Assembly: GCA_910579595.1 (NCBI GenBank)
Contig: CAJTVM010000045.1
Location: 1-23,666 of the forward strand
From: an uncultured Oscillospiraceae bacterium
GTDB taxonomy: Bacteria > Bacillota > Clostridia > Oscillospirales > Oscillospiraceae
Reading direction: 5' to 3'
DNA length: 23,666 bases
A program made the position numbers and the translations under genes. Shown piece after piece: positions 7,008 through 14,343 of this stretch. Below the pieces are notes generated by a model. The model did no database searches and was not told the DNA's origin. It worked only from the letters and a program-made list of their open reading frames with translations. Each line of letters begins with the position of its first letter. Positions within the stretch are counted from its first letter, which is position 1.

Positions 7008-8618
7008 ATGCATTTCTTGAGAAAAACCGCCGCTTCTGTTCTGGCGGCGTTCCTTTTGCTGACGCTGGTCCTGCCCGGGTACGCGGCCTGGGGGCTTGTG
7101 GACGGCGCGCCCGCCGGCCAGATTACCTTGAAGGGGGATAACGCGCTGCACGCGAAGTTTATGGACGGCGGCGCCAACGGCCTGTTCCGGCCCGACGCGC
7201 CCACTACCAGAGCGGAGCTGGCCCAGATCCTGTTCAACCTGCTGGACTGGTATCCCACTCCGGACGCCATCCCGTATTTCTCCGACGTGCCCCAGGACGC
7301 GTGGTTTGCCCCGGCGGTGGAGGTGATGACGGGGCTGGGCGTGATGACGGCCGGGGAGGACGGGCTGTTCCACCCCGATGATCCCATCTCCCGGGGGGAG
7401 GTGGCGGCGGTGCTGTACCGCCTGCTGGGCGGCGGGGATTCCCCTGTCAGAGCCCGCTTCCCCGACGTGCCGGAGGATCACCCCGCCCGCGTCCAGATCG
7501 GCTGGGCGGCGGACAGGGGGCTGTTCCAAGGGGATGGCATGGGGAACTTTAACCCGGAGGGCGGGCTTACCCGGGCGCAGACCGCCGCGGTGATCAACCG
7601 CCTGATGGGCCGTGCCCCCGGCACGCCGGAGCAGCTTGCCGCCTCCTGGCTGCGGGTGTTTCCCGATGTGCCCGTGGGCCACTGGGCCTACAGCCATATC
7701 ATGGAGGCCACCATGGCCCACACGCAGGAATCCGGCCCGGACGGCACGGAGGCCTGGACCACCACCGCCAGGGAGCGCAATTCCCTGGCCAACGGATTTT
7801 ATTCCTTCGATGGGAAGCTGTACTATGTGTATGACGGCTGTTTCGCCTACAACGGGGGGTACAGCGGTGTCACCTTTGACCGGAACGGCTGCGTCTCCAT
7901 GACCCCCGGCTTCCACAATGTGGACGGAACCATCTATTATGCCGATAGATACGGCAAGCTGCTGATGAACACCGGCTTCGGCGCGTACCACGCGGACGCT
8001 GCCGGCGCCGTCACCCAGACGTCCGCCGCCTACCACATCCCCAGCGTCCCCTACCTCAGCCAGATTGACGGCATCAACGCCTGGGTGGGGTGCGAGGCCG
8101 CCGCCGCCCTCCCCGGCCTGTGGGTGAAGGGGTTCGCCCAGGACGTCACCCTCAGGTACTACCTGGACAACCTGCCCCGCTCCCAGTCCGATCCGGAGCT
8201 GGGGTTTGTGGGCTCCCCCTATGTCCCGGACCGCGCCAAGCGCACCACCATCTATCCCGCCAAGCTGGCGGAATACTCCAACAGCTTTTGCGGCGGGGCC
8301 GTGGTGTGCACCGACTTCCGGGGGGCCTCCGTGGAGGAGCTGCGCCGGGAGCTGCTGGCGGGAAACTGTGTGGTGGCCTATGAGACGCTGTGGTGGAAGC
8401 GGCCCTCCTATGGCGTTTACAACATCGCGGGGACGTCCCAGCGGCTGGTGAACAACAACCACGCGGTGCTGGTGTGCGGCTTCGATCCGGAGAAGGGCTA
8501 TTTCATCTCCGATCCCTATAACTACTACAACCGGGGGCAGGTACACCAGTATTGGGAGAATGCCCAGACCTTTGACAGCATCTGGAACGAGCGCAAGGTG
8601 GGTATGCTGATCCGCTGA
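7008..8618 (+). CDS. Secreted SLH-domain protein with C39-like peptidase domain
   Basis: A 536-aa surface protein. Residues 1 to about 27 are a Sec signal peptide ending PGYAA. Three S-layer homology repeats follow (about 30-95, 96-145 and 150-205, with FRPDAPTTRAELA, FHPDDPISRGEVA and FNPEGGLTRAQTA), plus a partial fourth (FPDVPVGHWAY). SLH domains anchor to pyruvylated wall polymers. Residues about 260-335 resemble cell-wall-binding repeats (GFYSFDGKLYYV, GFHNVDGTIYYAD). From about 340 comes a peptidase C39_2-like domain with candidate catalytic C362 (in VGCEAAA), H485 (in NNHAVLVCGFD) and D502 (in FISDPYN). The ribosome site AGGAGAGAG precedes the ATG. Peptidase activity and target are inference; such proteins may cleave or crosslink wall or secreted peptides. 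Confidence 0.9.
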   Translation: MHFLRKTAASVLAAFLLLTLVLPGYAAWGLVDGAPAGQITLKGDNALHAKFMDGGANGLFRPDAPTTRAELAQILFNLLDWYPTPDAIPYFSDVPQDAWFAPAVEVMTGLGVMTAGEDGLFHPDDPISRGEVAAVLYRLLGGGDSPVRARFPDVPEDHPARVQIGWAADRGLFQGDGMGNFNPEGGLTRAQTAAVINRLMGRAPGTPEQLAASWLRVFPDVPVGHWAYSHIMEATMAHTQESGPDGTEAWTTTARERNSLANGFYSFDGKLYYVYDGCFAYNGGYSGVTFDRNGCVSMTPGFHNVDGTIYYADRYGKLLMNTGFGAYHADAAGAVTQTSAAYHIPSVPYLSQIDGINAWVGCEAAAALPGLWVKGFAQDVTLRYYLDNLPRSQSDPELGFVGSPYVPDRAKRTTIYPAKLAEYSNSFCGGAVVCTDFRGASVEELRRELLAGNCVVAYETLWWKRPSYGVYNIAGTSQRLVNNNHAVLVCGFDPEKGYFISDPYNYYNRGQVHQYWENAQTFDSIWNERKVGMLIR

Positions 8619-8664
8619 CGCGCGGGACGAAATCAAATTACACTATGACAAGCGAGGAATCATC

Positions 8665-9831
8665 ATGAATCAAAATGAATTGGGCGAGCTGCGCCGCCGC
8701 CTGCGCTCGGGCAAAAACAATATCAGCCATGTGTACGGCTGCTATGTCAGCCCTTTGAAGGAGATCATCGCCGAGGTGGACCAGTCCCTGTCCCTGCTCA
8801 ACGAGGACGACGTGGAGAGCTGCCTGGCCCTGCTGCGTAAGGCACTGTCCGGTGGCCTGGGCCGCAATCTCATCGACGTGGAGTTCTCCACCCAGGCGGT
8901 GGCGGAGGGAGAGGATCACAAGCTGCTGCGCGCCCTGCGGGACACGAAGCTGAAGGACGCAGTCCTGCGCCGCCAATTTTGTGAGAAGGTGATCCAAAAC
9001 GTGGAGATGGGGGAGGACAGCTACCTGATCCTCCTGGCCCAGGACACCTACGACGTGCCCTTCAAGGGCAAGGACGGCGAGACGTTCAGCGACGCCTCCG
9101 ACACGGTGTACTCCTACATCCTGTGCGCCCTGTGCCCCATGCGGGAGGGCAAGCCGGGGCTGGGCTACGTGCCCAACGAGAACGCCCTCCATGTGAAAAC
9201 CGCCGGACGGCTGGCCGCGCCGCCGGAGGTGGGCTTCCTGTTCCCCGCCTTCGACAACCGGGCCGCGAATCTTTACAACACCCTGTATTACGTGCGCAAG
9301 CCGGACATACTCCACACCGAGTTCATCGACGGCATCTTCGGCATCGAGCCGCCTCTGTCCGCCCCGGAGCAGCGGGAGGCTTTTGAGACGGCCCTCACCG
9401 ACGCGCTGGGGGTGGAGTGCAGCATGGAACTGGTGCAGGCCGTCCACGAGCAGCTCCGGGAGCGCATCGACCTGCATAAGGAGAGCAAAAGCCCCGAGCC
9501 CCTTACCGTCACCGCCAAGGACGTGGGTGGGATGCTGCGGGAGTGCGGCATTGAGGAGGAGCGGGTGGCTTCCTTCCAGGACTACTGCGGCCAGCGCCTG
9601 GGGGAGGACGCCGCCATGGATCCCGCCAACCTGATTGACAGCAAGCGGTTCCAGATCAAGGCCGGGGAGATCACCATCACCGTGAAGCCGGAACTCAGCG
9701 GCCAGGTAGAGGCCCGGGTGGTGGACGGCCGCGCATACATCCTGATTCCCGCCGGGGACGGGGTGGAGGTCAACGGCCTGCCGGTGGAGCTGGAAGGGGC
9801 CCAGGCCCCGGCGGCGGCAGGGGGAAGGTGA
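8665..9831 (+). CDS. DUF4317 domain-containing protein
   Basis: A 388-aa cytoplasmic protein of the Firmicutes family DUF4317, recognised from its N terminus (MNQNELGELRRRLR then NNISHVYGCYV), the SYLILLAQDTYDVPFKGKD block and the FLFPAFDNRAANLYNTLYYV block. Function is unknown. It has no signal peptide or membrane segment. GCGAGGA precedes the ATG. The last bases overlap possible starts of the barnase-like gene, so the three genes from here to barstar are probably one transcript. Whether the protein has anything to do with the ribonuclease is not known; DUF4317 genes also occur in other settings. Confidence 0.88.
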   Translation: MNQNELGELRRRLRSGKNNISHVYGCYVSPLKEIIAEVDQSLSLLNEDDVESCLALLRKALSGGLGRNLIDVEFSTQAVAEGEDHKLLRALRDTKLKDAVLRRQFCEKVIQNVEMGEDSYLILLAQDTYDVPFKGKDGETFSDASDTVYSYILCALCPMREGKPGLGYVPNENALHVKTAGRLAAPPEVGFLFPAFDNRAANLYNTLYYVRKPDILHTEFIDGIFGIEPPLSAPEQREAFETALTDALGVECSMELVQAVHEQLRERIDLHKESKSPEPLTVTAKDVGGMLRECGIEEERVASFQDYCGQRLGEDAAMDPANLIDSKRFQIKAGEITITVKPELSGQVEARVVDGRAYILIPAGDGVEVNGLPVELEGAQAPAAAGGR

Positions 9832-9836
9832 TCGCC

Positions 9837-10427
9837 ATGCTGAAACGGATTTCCGCGTTTTTCCTGGCTTTCCTGTGGGCGCTGGCCCTCACCGCTTGCG
9901 GTGGGACGGGGGATATGCCATCCCCCAACGAGACGGTATTCCTGCCCGCGGCAACCCAGCCCGCCGCGCCGGAAACTGATGCCCCGTCCCCGGAAACAGA
10001 GGCGCCGGAGACGGATATACTGGAAACGGAAGCGCCAGCACCGGAGGCCCCGGCCCCGTCGCCGGAAACCCCGGCGCTGGACGAGGATGGCTTCTACCAC
10101 ACCAAGGACGAGGTAGCGCTGTACCTGCATCTGTACGGACGCCTGCCGGACAACTATGTTACAAAGCGGGAGGCCCAGGATATGGGCTGGACCGGCGGCA
10201 GCGTGGAGCCGTACACCGGGGAGGGCACAGCCATTGGCGGCAGCCGCTTCGGCAATTACGAGGGCCTGCTGCCGGAAAAGGCGGGCCGCAGTTATCAGGA
10301 GTGCGACATTGACACCGTGGGGGCCTCCTCCCGGGGGGCCAAGCGGATTGTATACTCCAACGATGGGCTGATCTACTACACCGGGGACCACTATGGGAGC
10401 TTTGAACTGCTCTACGGGGAGCCATGA
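9837..10427 (+). CDS. Barnase-family ribonuclease made as a lipoprotein
   Basis: A 196-aa protein. The N terminus is a lipoprotein signal peptide with lipobox LTAC (C21), so the mature protein should be membrane-tethered outside the cell. Residues about 27-82 are a low-complexity stalk rich in Pro, Glu, Thr and Ala. From about residue 85 it matches barnase: LPDNYVTKREAQDMGW, IGGSRFGNYEG, GRSYQECDID, RIVYSNDGLIYYTGDHY. The catalytic set is intact: K110 (barnase K27), E155 (E73), R170 (R87) and H185 (H102). The enzyme should cleave RNA after guanosine. I chose the ATG at 9837 because GGGGGAAGG lies 8 bases upstream; a GTG at 9828 would overlap DUF4317 but has its ribosome site too close. Barstar follows with a 4-bp overlap. 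Confidence 0.93.
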   Translation: MLKRISAFFLAFLWALALTACGGTGDMPSPNETVFLPAATQPAAPETDAPSPETEAPETDILETEAPAPEAPAPSPETPALDEDGFYHTKDEVALYLHLYGRLPDNYVTKREAQDMGWTGGSVEPYTGEGTAIGGSRFGNYEGLLPEKAGRSYQECDIDTVGASSRGAKRIVYSNDGLIYYTGDHYGSFELLYGEP

Positions 10428-10693
10428 GCATGAGGACGATTATATTAGACGGCGCGCGGCTGAACGAGCGGGAGACGGCCATGGATATTCTCACCCTGGC
10501 GCTGGATTTGCCCGAGGAGTGGGGGCGGAACCTGGACGCCCTCCACGACTGCCTGACGGAGGTGGGCCAGCCCACCCGGGTGGAGGTTGTGGACTGCGGG
10601 GCGCTGGAGGGCACGGTGTTTGGCCAGGGGCTGCTGCGGGTGCTGGAGGACACGGCCTGGGAAAATCCTTGCTTTGAGCTGGAAGAGCTTTGA
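10424..10693 (+). CDS. Barstar-family ribonuclease inhibitor
   Basis: An 89-aa cytoplasmic inhibitor matched to the barnase-like protein directly upstream. The core LPEEWGRNLDALHDCLTEV aligns with the barstar helix that plugs the barnase active site. The two key acidic residues of barstar, D35 and D39, are conserved here as D38 and D42. Barstar Y29 and W38 correspond to E and H, and E76 to D, so the interface differs in detail from the Bacillus pair. The ATG overlaps the ribonuclease stop as ATGA, so synthesis is coupled, which fits an immunity role. Its TGA stop is the last codon before the inverted-repeat element. Confidence 0.93.
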   Translation: MSMRTIILDGARLNERETAMDILTLALDLPEEWGRNLDALHDCLTEVGQPTRVEVVDCGALEGTVFGQGLLRVLEDTAWENPCFELEEL

Positions 10694-10855
10694 GAACCTG
10701 TATTCACAACCTCAATTCACCGTTTGGCCGGGTCTGTTCCCGCCATGGCGCGTTAAATTTTCTTGAAACAAACACAATGATTCCTGCGAAAATTTGCCTT
10801 GCCTGACGGGAAAATCCCTCCCCCATCCGGCGGTTTCGGCTGTGAATACAGGTTC
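10694..10855. mobile_element. MITE-like element with 15-bp terminal inverted repeats
   Basis: A 162-bp non-coding element. Its ends are perfect inverted repeats, GAACCTGTATTCACA (10694-10708) and TGTGAATACAGGTTC (10841-10855). The triplet TGA flanks both sides (10691-10693 and 10856-10858) and could be a 3-bp target duplication; the left TGA is the barstar stop codon. The inside has no ORF of note and no similarity I can place. The same 15-bp end recurs at 23613-23627. Size, inverted ends, lack of a gene and repetition suggest a non-autonomous transposable element; the transposase family is not known. It and the A+T-rich leader up to 10994 fill the 301-bp gap before the GNAT gene. Confidence 0.7.
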
Positions 10856-10994
10856 TGAAAATCGCGTCTCTTTAATATTTTGTGTTGTATGCCAGAAATT
10901 CTGACAATTTACGTATCACAGGTTGAAACTGAAAATTGACCATGATAATCAATCAAAGCGACAAATCGGGAATTTGAACGTTTGGAGAAGGGAA

Positions 10995-11495
10995 ATGAAT
11001 ATTTTGTTATTCTCAAGTCGATATCTTGTTCGAAAGATGTGTGCCGATGACGCAAGGGAAGTATACACATTATGCTATAAAAACAGTTTATACTATCAAT
11101 ACTGTCCACCGTTTGTATCAGAACAGAGCATTATGAATGATATGAATGCGCTCCCGCCCAACAAGGAAATGTGCGATAAGTATTATCTGGGATTTTATGA
11201 TGGGAAAAAACTGATTGCCGTGATGGATTTCATCATGGCCTATCCGGATGAATTAACAGCTTTTATTGGATTTTTTATGACGGATGTGTTCATACAGAAT
11301 ACTGGAACAGGAAGCCAGATCATCAATGACCTGTGTACCTATCTGTCCCGTATTGGGATGGCGAAGGTCCGCCTAGGTTGGGTAAAAGGGAATCCTCAAG
11401 CAGAACATTTTTGGCACAAAAATGGTTTTAGAGAAACAGGAGTTACATATGATATGGAAAACTACACCGTAATTGTTGCCCAGCGAAGTTTATGA
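10995..11495 (+). CDS. GNAT-family N-acetyltransferase, A+T-rich
   Basis: A 166-aa protein of the acetyl-CoA-dependent GNAT superfamily. The N-terminal pattern YLVRKMCADDAREVYTLC is the usual first strand and helix. TAFIGFFMTDVFIQNTGTGSQII is the motif A region, with the acetyl-CoA loop as QNTGTG, and NPQAEHFWHKNGFRETG is the typical late helix-strand. Substrate unknown. I chose the ATG at 10995, with GGAGAAGGGA just upstream; the frame could open from a TTG at 10923 but those residues look non-coding. Its base composition is clearly lower in G+C than all flanking genes, which with the adjacent MITE suggests recent transfer. Confidence 0.85.
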   Translation: MNILLFSSRYLVRKMCADDAREVYTLCYKNSLYYQYCPPFVSEQSIMNDMNALPPNKEMCDKYYLGFYDGKKLIAVMDFIMAYPDELTAFIGFFMTDVFIQNTGTGSQIINDLCTYLSRIGMAKVRLGWVKGNPQAEHFWHKNGFRETGVTYDMENYTVIVAQRSL

Positions 11496-11510
11496 ATTCC
11501 GGTTTATCGG

Positions 11511-11535
11511 GCAGTTATTCATAACGGATAACTGC
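11511..11535 (+). terminator. Possible weak terminator after the GNAT gene
   Basis: An 8-bp perfect stem (GCAGTTAT / ATAACTGC) with a 9-base loop lies 16 bases past the GNAT stop. The following bases contain only scattered T runs (GTCGTTGTTTT), so termination would be inefficient. It could instead be a regulatory hairpin. Confidence 0.35.
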
Positions 11536-11614
11536 TCACGTCGTTGTTTTGATGAAAATCAAGAACCAAAACGTTCATCAACACGAAAGGTAAAAGGAAA
11601 AATAGTGCCCGGGT

Positions 11615-11643
11615 TTGACTAATTTGTTCCTATGTGATACAAT
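11615..11643 (+). promoter_or_regulatory. Sigma-A-type promoter of the methyltransferase-VanZ-ECF block
   Basis: TTGACT (-35) and TACAAT (-10), each one base from consensus, are separated by exactly 17 bases. The predicted transcription start (near 11650) supports the GTG at 11683, rather than the TTG at 11647, as start of the next gene. Confidence 0.8.
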
Positions 11644-11682
11644 GTCTTGATTTCCCATCAGGGGACAAAGGGGGTGCGCACC

Positions 11683-12546
11683 GTGTGGACAGCGGGGGCA
11701 TGGACGGATTATGAGCTGCTGGACTGCGGCAGGGGGGAAAAGCTGGAGCGCTGGGGGGACAAGCTGCTGGTGCGGCCCGACCCCCAGGCTATCTGGGATA
11801 CCCCCCGCGCCCACAAGGGCTGGAAACGGCCGGACGCCCGGTACGCCCGGTCCAACACCGGCGGCGGGCAGTGGGAGAGCCGGAACGTCCCCCAGCGGTG
11901 GCAGGTGCGCTACCGGGATCTCACCCTTAACGTGGGGCTGATGAACTTCAAGCATACCGGCGTATTTCCCGAGCAGGCGGCAAACTGGGACTTTGCCCGG
12001 GAGCGGATTCAACAGGCCGGGCGCCCGGTGAACGTGCTCAACCTGTTCGCCTACACTGGCGGGGCCACCATCGCCTGCGCGGCGGCGGGGGCGTCCGTGT
12101 GCCATGTGGACGCAGCAAAGGGCATGGTGCAGTGGGCAAGGGACAACGCCCGCTCCTCCGGCCTGGAGGACAGGCCCATCCGCTGGATCGTGGATGACTG
12201 CGCCAAATTCGTGGAGCGGGAAATCCGCCGGGGGCGGAGGTACGACGCTATTATCATGGACCCGCCGTCCTACGGGCGGGGGCCCTCCGGCGAGGTGTGG
12301 AAGCTGGAGGAAAACCTGTACCCCTTTGTGGAGCTGGTGGCGGGGGTGCTGTCCCGCGAGCCGCTGTTCGTGATTTTAAATTCCTACACCACGGGGCTTT
12401 CCCCGTCGGTGCTGACCTATATTTTGCAGACCATCATCGGCGGCAAATTCGGCGGGCACACCGTGTCCGACGAGCTGGGCCTGCCTGTCACAGCCACCGG
12501 CTTAGCCCTGCCCTGCGGGGCTACGGGAAGATGGATCATCACATGA
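11683..12546 (+). CDS. SAM-dependent methyltransferase, RlmI/RlmK-like
   Basis: A 287-aa class I methyltransferase related to the 23S rRNA methyltransferases RlmI and RlmK but lacking their N-terminal PUA domain. LERWGDKLLVRPDPQAIW and LNVGLMNFKHTGVFPEQ are the family-specific middle region. VLNLFAYTGGATIACAAAGA is the SAM-binding motif I, CHVDAAKGMVQWA the acidic strand, and IIMDPPSYGRGPSGEVWKLE the catalytic-site motif IV. The substrate, probably rRNA, is inference. I chose the GTG at 11683 because AAAGGGGG lies 8 bases before it and it falls downstream of a good promoter. It overlaps the VanZ-like gene by 4 bp (ATGA). Confidence 0.87.
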   Translation: MWTAGAWTDYELLDCGRGEKLERWGDKLLVRPDPQAIWDTPRAHKGWKRPDARYARSNTGGGQWESRNVPQRWQVRYRDLTLNVGLMNFKHTGVFPEQAANWDFARERIQQAGRPVNVLNLFAYTGGATIACAAAGASVCHVDAAKGMVQWARDNARSSGLEDRPIRWIVDDCAKFVEREIRRGRRYDAIIMDPPSYGRGPSGEVWKLEENLYPFVELVAGVLSREPLFVILNSYTTGLSPSVLTYILQTIIGGKFGGHTVSDELGLPVTATGLALPCGATGRWIIT

Positions 12547-13181
12547 GCGCGCTGGATATTCTGCTGTCCCGCTATCCCATCTTCCGCCATACGATGGATA
12601 TGGTTCCCGGCATCGTGCTGGCGGCGGTGCTGTTTGCCTGCCTGCGGCCCTGGCGCAAGCGCCGCCTTGCGGCGCGGGGGCTGCAAAGCGTCCCCCTGCG
12701 GGAGTCCGCCCTGCTGCTGTTCTGGCTGTTCTGCGGCGGCATGGCGGTCATCACCCTCACGCCCCGGTGGCTCAGCTTTTTGGGCACACTGCGTTACGGC
12801 CTGCCCCCGGACATCACGGTGTTCGGCGCGGACGGCACGGCCTTATTCCGCCCCGGCGATATCAACCTGATTCCCTTCCAGACCTTCGGGCAGGTGCGCT
12901 ACGTCCTGCTGGGGAATATCGTTATGTTTGTCCCCTTCGGCCTGTTTCCGGGCCTGCTGTTCCGGGGCTTCGGCTGGAAGCGCGCCCTGCTCACGGGCTT
13001 CTGCGTCACCGCTTTCATCGAGTGCTGGCAGCTCTGCGTGGGTCGGGCTTTCGACATCGATGACCTGCTGCTCAACACCCTGGGAGCTTTCTGCGGCTGG
13101 CTGTTGGCGCTGGCCTTGCGGCGGATCTTCCCCCGGTTTTCCGCAAAGCTGCTGGCTTCTACACAACTTCCTGTTAATTAA
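12543..13181 (+). CDS. VanZ-family membrane protein
   Basis: A 212-aa integral membrane protein with about five hydrophobic segments. The family motifs are present: NIVMFVPFGLFPGLLF, FIECWQL and DIDDLLLNTLGAFCGW. VanZ of enterococcal Tn1546 gives low-level teicoplanin resistance, but most family members are housekeeping proteins of unknown role, so no resistance should be inferred. I chose the ATG at 12543, which overlaps the methyltransferase stop; an ATG at 12531 is possible. It ends 12 bp before ecfA1 and is probably cotranscribed with it. Confidence 0.88.
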   Translation: MSALDILLSRYPIFRHTMDMVPGIVLAAVLFACLRPWRKRRLAARGLQSVPLRESALLLFWLFCGGMAVITLTPRWLSFLGTLRYGLPPDITVFGADGTALFRPGDINLIPFQTFGQVRYVLLGNIVMFVPFGLFPGLLFRGFGWKRALLTGFCVTAFIECWQLCVGRAFDIDDLLLNTLGAFCGWLLALALRRIFPRFSAKLLASTQLPVN

Positions 13182-13193
13182 GAGGTATATTCC

Positions 13194-14039
13194 ATGTCCG
13201 AACCCATCATCCAAACTGAAAACCTCACCTTCCGCTACACCACCGAGGAGGGCGTGGCCCCCACTGTGCTGGACGGGGTGTCCCTGTCCATCCGCCCCGG
13301 CGAGTTTGTGGCGGTGCTGGGCCACAACGGCAGCGGCAAATCCACTCTGGCCAAGCACTTCAACGCCATCCTCCTGCCCTCCGCGGGCAAGGTATACGTG
13401 GACGGCATGGACACCTGCGATGAGGACAGATTACTGGACATCCGCCGCCGGGTGGGCATGGTGTTCCAGAACCCGGACAACCAAATTGTGGCCAGCGTGG
13501 TGGAGGAGGACGTGGCTTTCGGCCCGGAAAACCTGGGCGTGCCCTCCGCTGAGATCCGGGAGCGGGTGGACAGCGCCCTGGCCGCCGTGGGTATGACGGA
13601 ATACGCCCGCCACGCGCCCCACCTCCTGTCCGGCGGGCAGAAGCAGCGGGTGGCTATCGCGGGGGTGCTGGCCATGCGGCCCCGGTGCATCGTGCTGGAT
13701 GAGCCTACCGCCATGCTGGACCCGGTGGGACGCAAAGAGGTGCTGGACACTGTAAAGTGGCTCAACCGGGAACAGGGCATTACGGTGGTGCTCATCACCC
13801 ACCACATGGACGAAGCCGCCCAGGCGGGCCGTTTGATTGTCATGCACGACGGCCACATCATGGCGGACGACAGGCCCGAGCTGGTGTTCCAAAACGTGGA
13901 CGGCCTGCGCTCTCTGGGGCTAGAGGTGCCCGAGCCGGTGGCCCTGCTGTACGAGCTGCAGCAGGCGGGGGTGGACGTGCCCCTCACGGCGCTGACGGTG
14001 GATGAGTGCGCGGCGGTTCTGAGGGAACTGCTGGCGTAA
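13194..14039 (+). CDS. ecfA1: Energy-coupling factor transporter ATPase EcfA1
   Basis: A 281-aa ABC ATPase of the ECF module, which powers vitamin or metal-ion uptake together with EcfA2, EcfT and interchangeable S components. It has Walker A GHNGSGKST (about residues 43-51), the Q-loop FQNPDNQIV, the ABC signature LLSGGQKQRVAIAG, Walker B CIVLDEPTAMLDP and the switch histidine in LITHHMDE, all intact. The EcfA-type C-terminal extension (from about residue 225) is present. AGAGGTATATTCC precedes the ATG. A small membrane-protein gene separates it from ecfA2, which is normally adjacent. Confidence 0.95.
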   Translation: MSEPIIQTENLTFRYTTEEGVAPTVLDGVSLSIRPGEFVAVLGHNGSGKSTLAKHFNAILLPSAGKVYVDGMDTCDEDRLLDIRRRVGMVFQNPDNQIVASVVEEDVAFGPENLGVPSAEIRERVDSALAAVGMTEYARHAPHLLSGGQKQRVAIAGVLAMRPRCIVLDEPTAMLDPVGRKEVLDTVKWLNREQGITVVLITHHMDEAAQAGRLIVMHDGHIMADDRPELVFQNVDGLRSLGLEVPEPVALLYELQQAGVDVPLTALTVDECAAVLRELLA

Positions 14040-14067
14040 ATGTGGAATCTGAATGGAGACTATTTTT

Positions 14068-14289
14068 ATGAAAAAAGTGATTTTTGGTTCAGTTATGTTC
14101 CTCGCAGGATTGCTTTCCACAGCGGTTCTTCTTGCGGGAACTGTGACAAATAATATGACAATAAATGGGTATCATTCTTCTCTTTGGAACCTATCGCAGT
14201 ACGGCCTTATGTCCGCATTTTACATTTTTATTTGTATTGCGTTCATAGGTCTTGCGATCGCGATATGGGGAATGTTTGAGAAGAATTGA
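14068..14289 (+). CDS. Small two-helix membrane protein inside the ECF operon, unknown
   Basis: A 73-aa product I do not recognise. It has two strong hydrophobic segments (about residues 3-24 and 43-68) joined by a polar loop with NNMTINGYHSS, and a short charged tail (FEKN). I chose the ATG at 14068, with TGGAGA 9 bases upstream, over an in-frame ATG at 14053. The base composition is visibly lower in G+C than the ecf genes on either side. It lies 28 bp after ecfA1 and 54 bp before ecfA2, same strand, so it must be transcribed with them. It may be an insert riding in the operon or a transporter accessory subunit; nothing in the sequence decides. Confidence 0.7.
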   Translation: MKKVIFGSVMFLAGLLSTAVLLAGTVTNNMTINGYHSSLWNLSQYGLMSAFYIFICIAFIGLAIAIWGMFEKN

Positions 14290-14343
14290 TACATTTTCTG
14301 GAAACGGCCTCAGCACACTATCTCCATTCAAGGAGTTTGATCC

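Noticed and set aside
6840..8636. Open frame of 598 codons on the - strand opposite the SLH/C39 gene
   Set aside because: Shadow frame of a well-supported secreted protein, rich in His, Gly and Arg with no domain, and overlapping both divergent promoters.
12543..13181. Glycopeptide resistance gene vanZ
   Set aside because: The protein belongs to the broad VanZ-like family, but no van genes surround it and most family members are not resistance factors.
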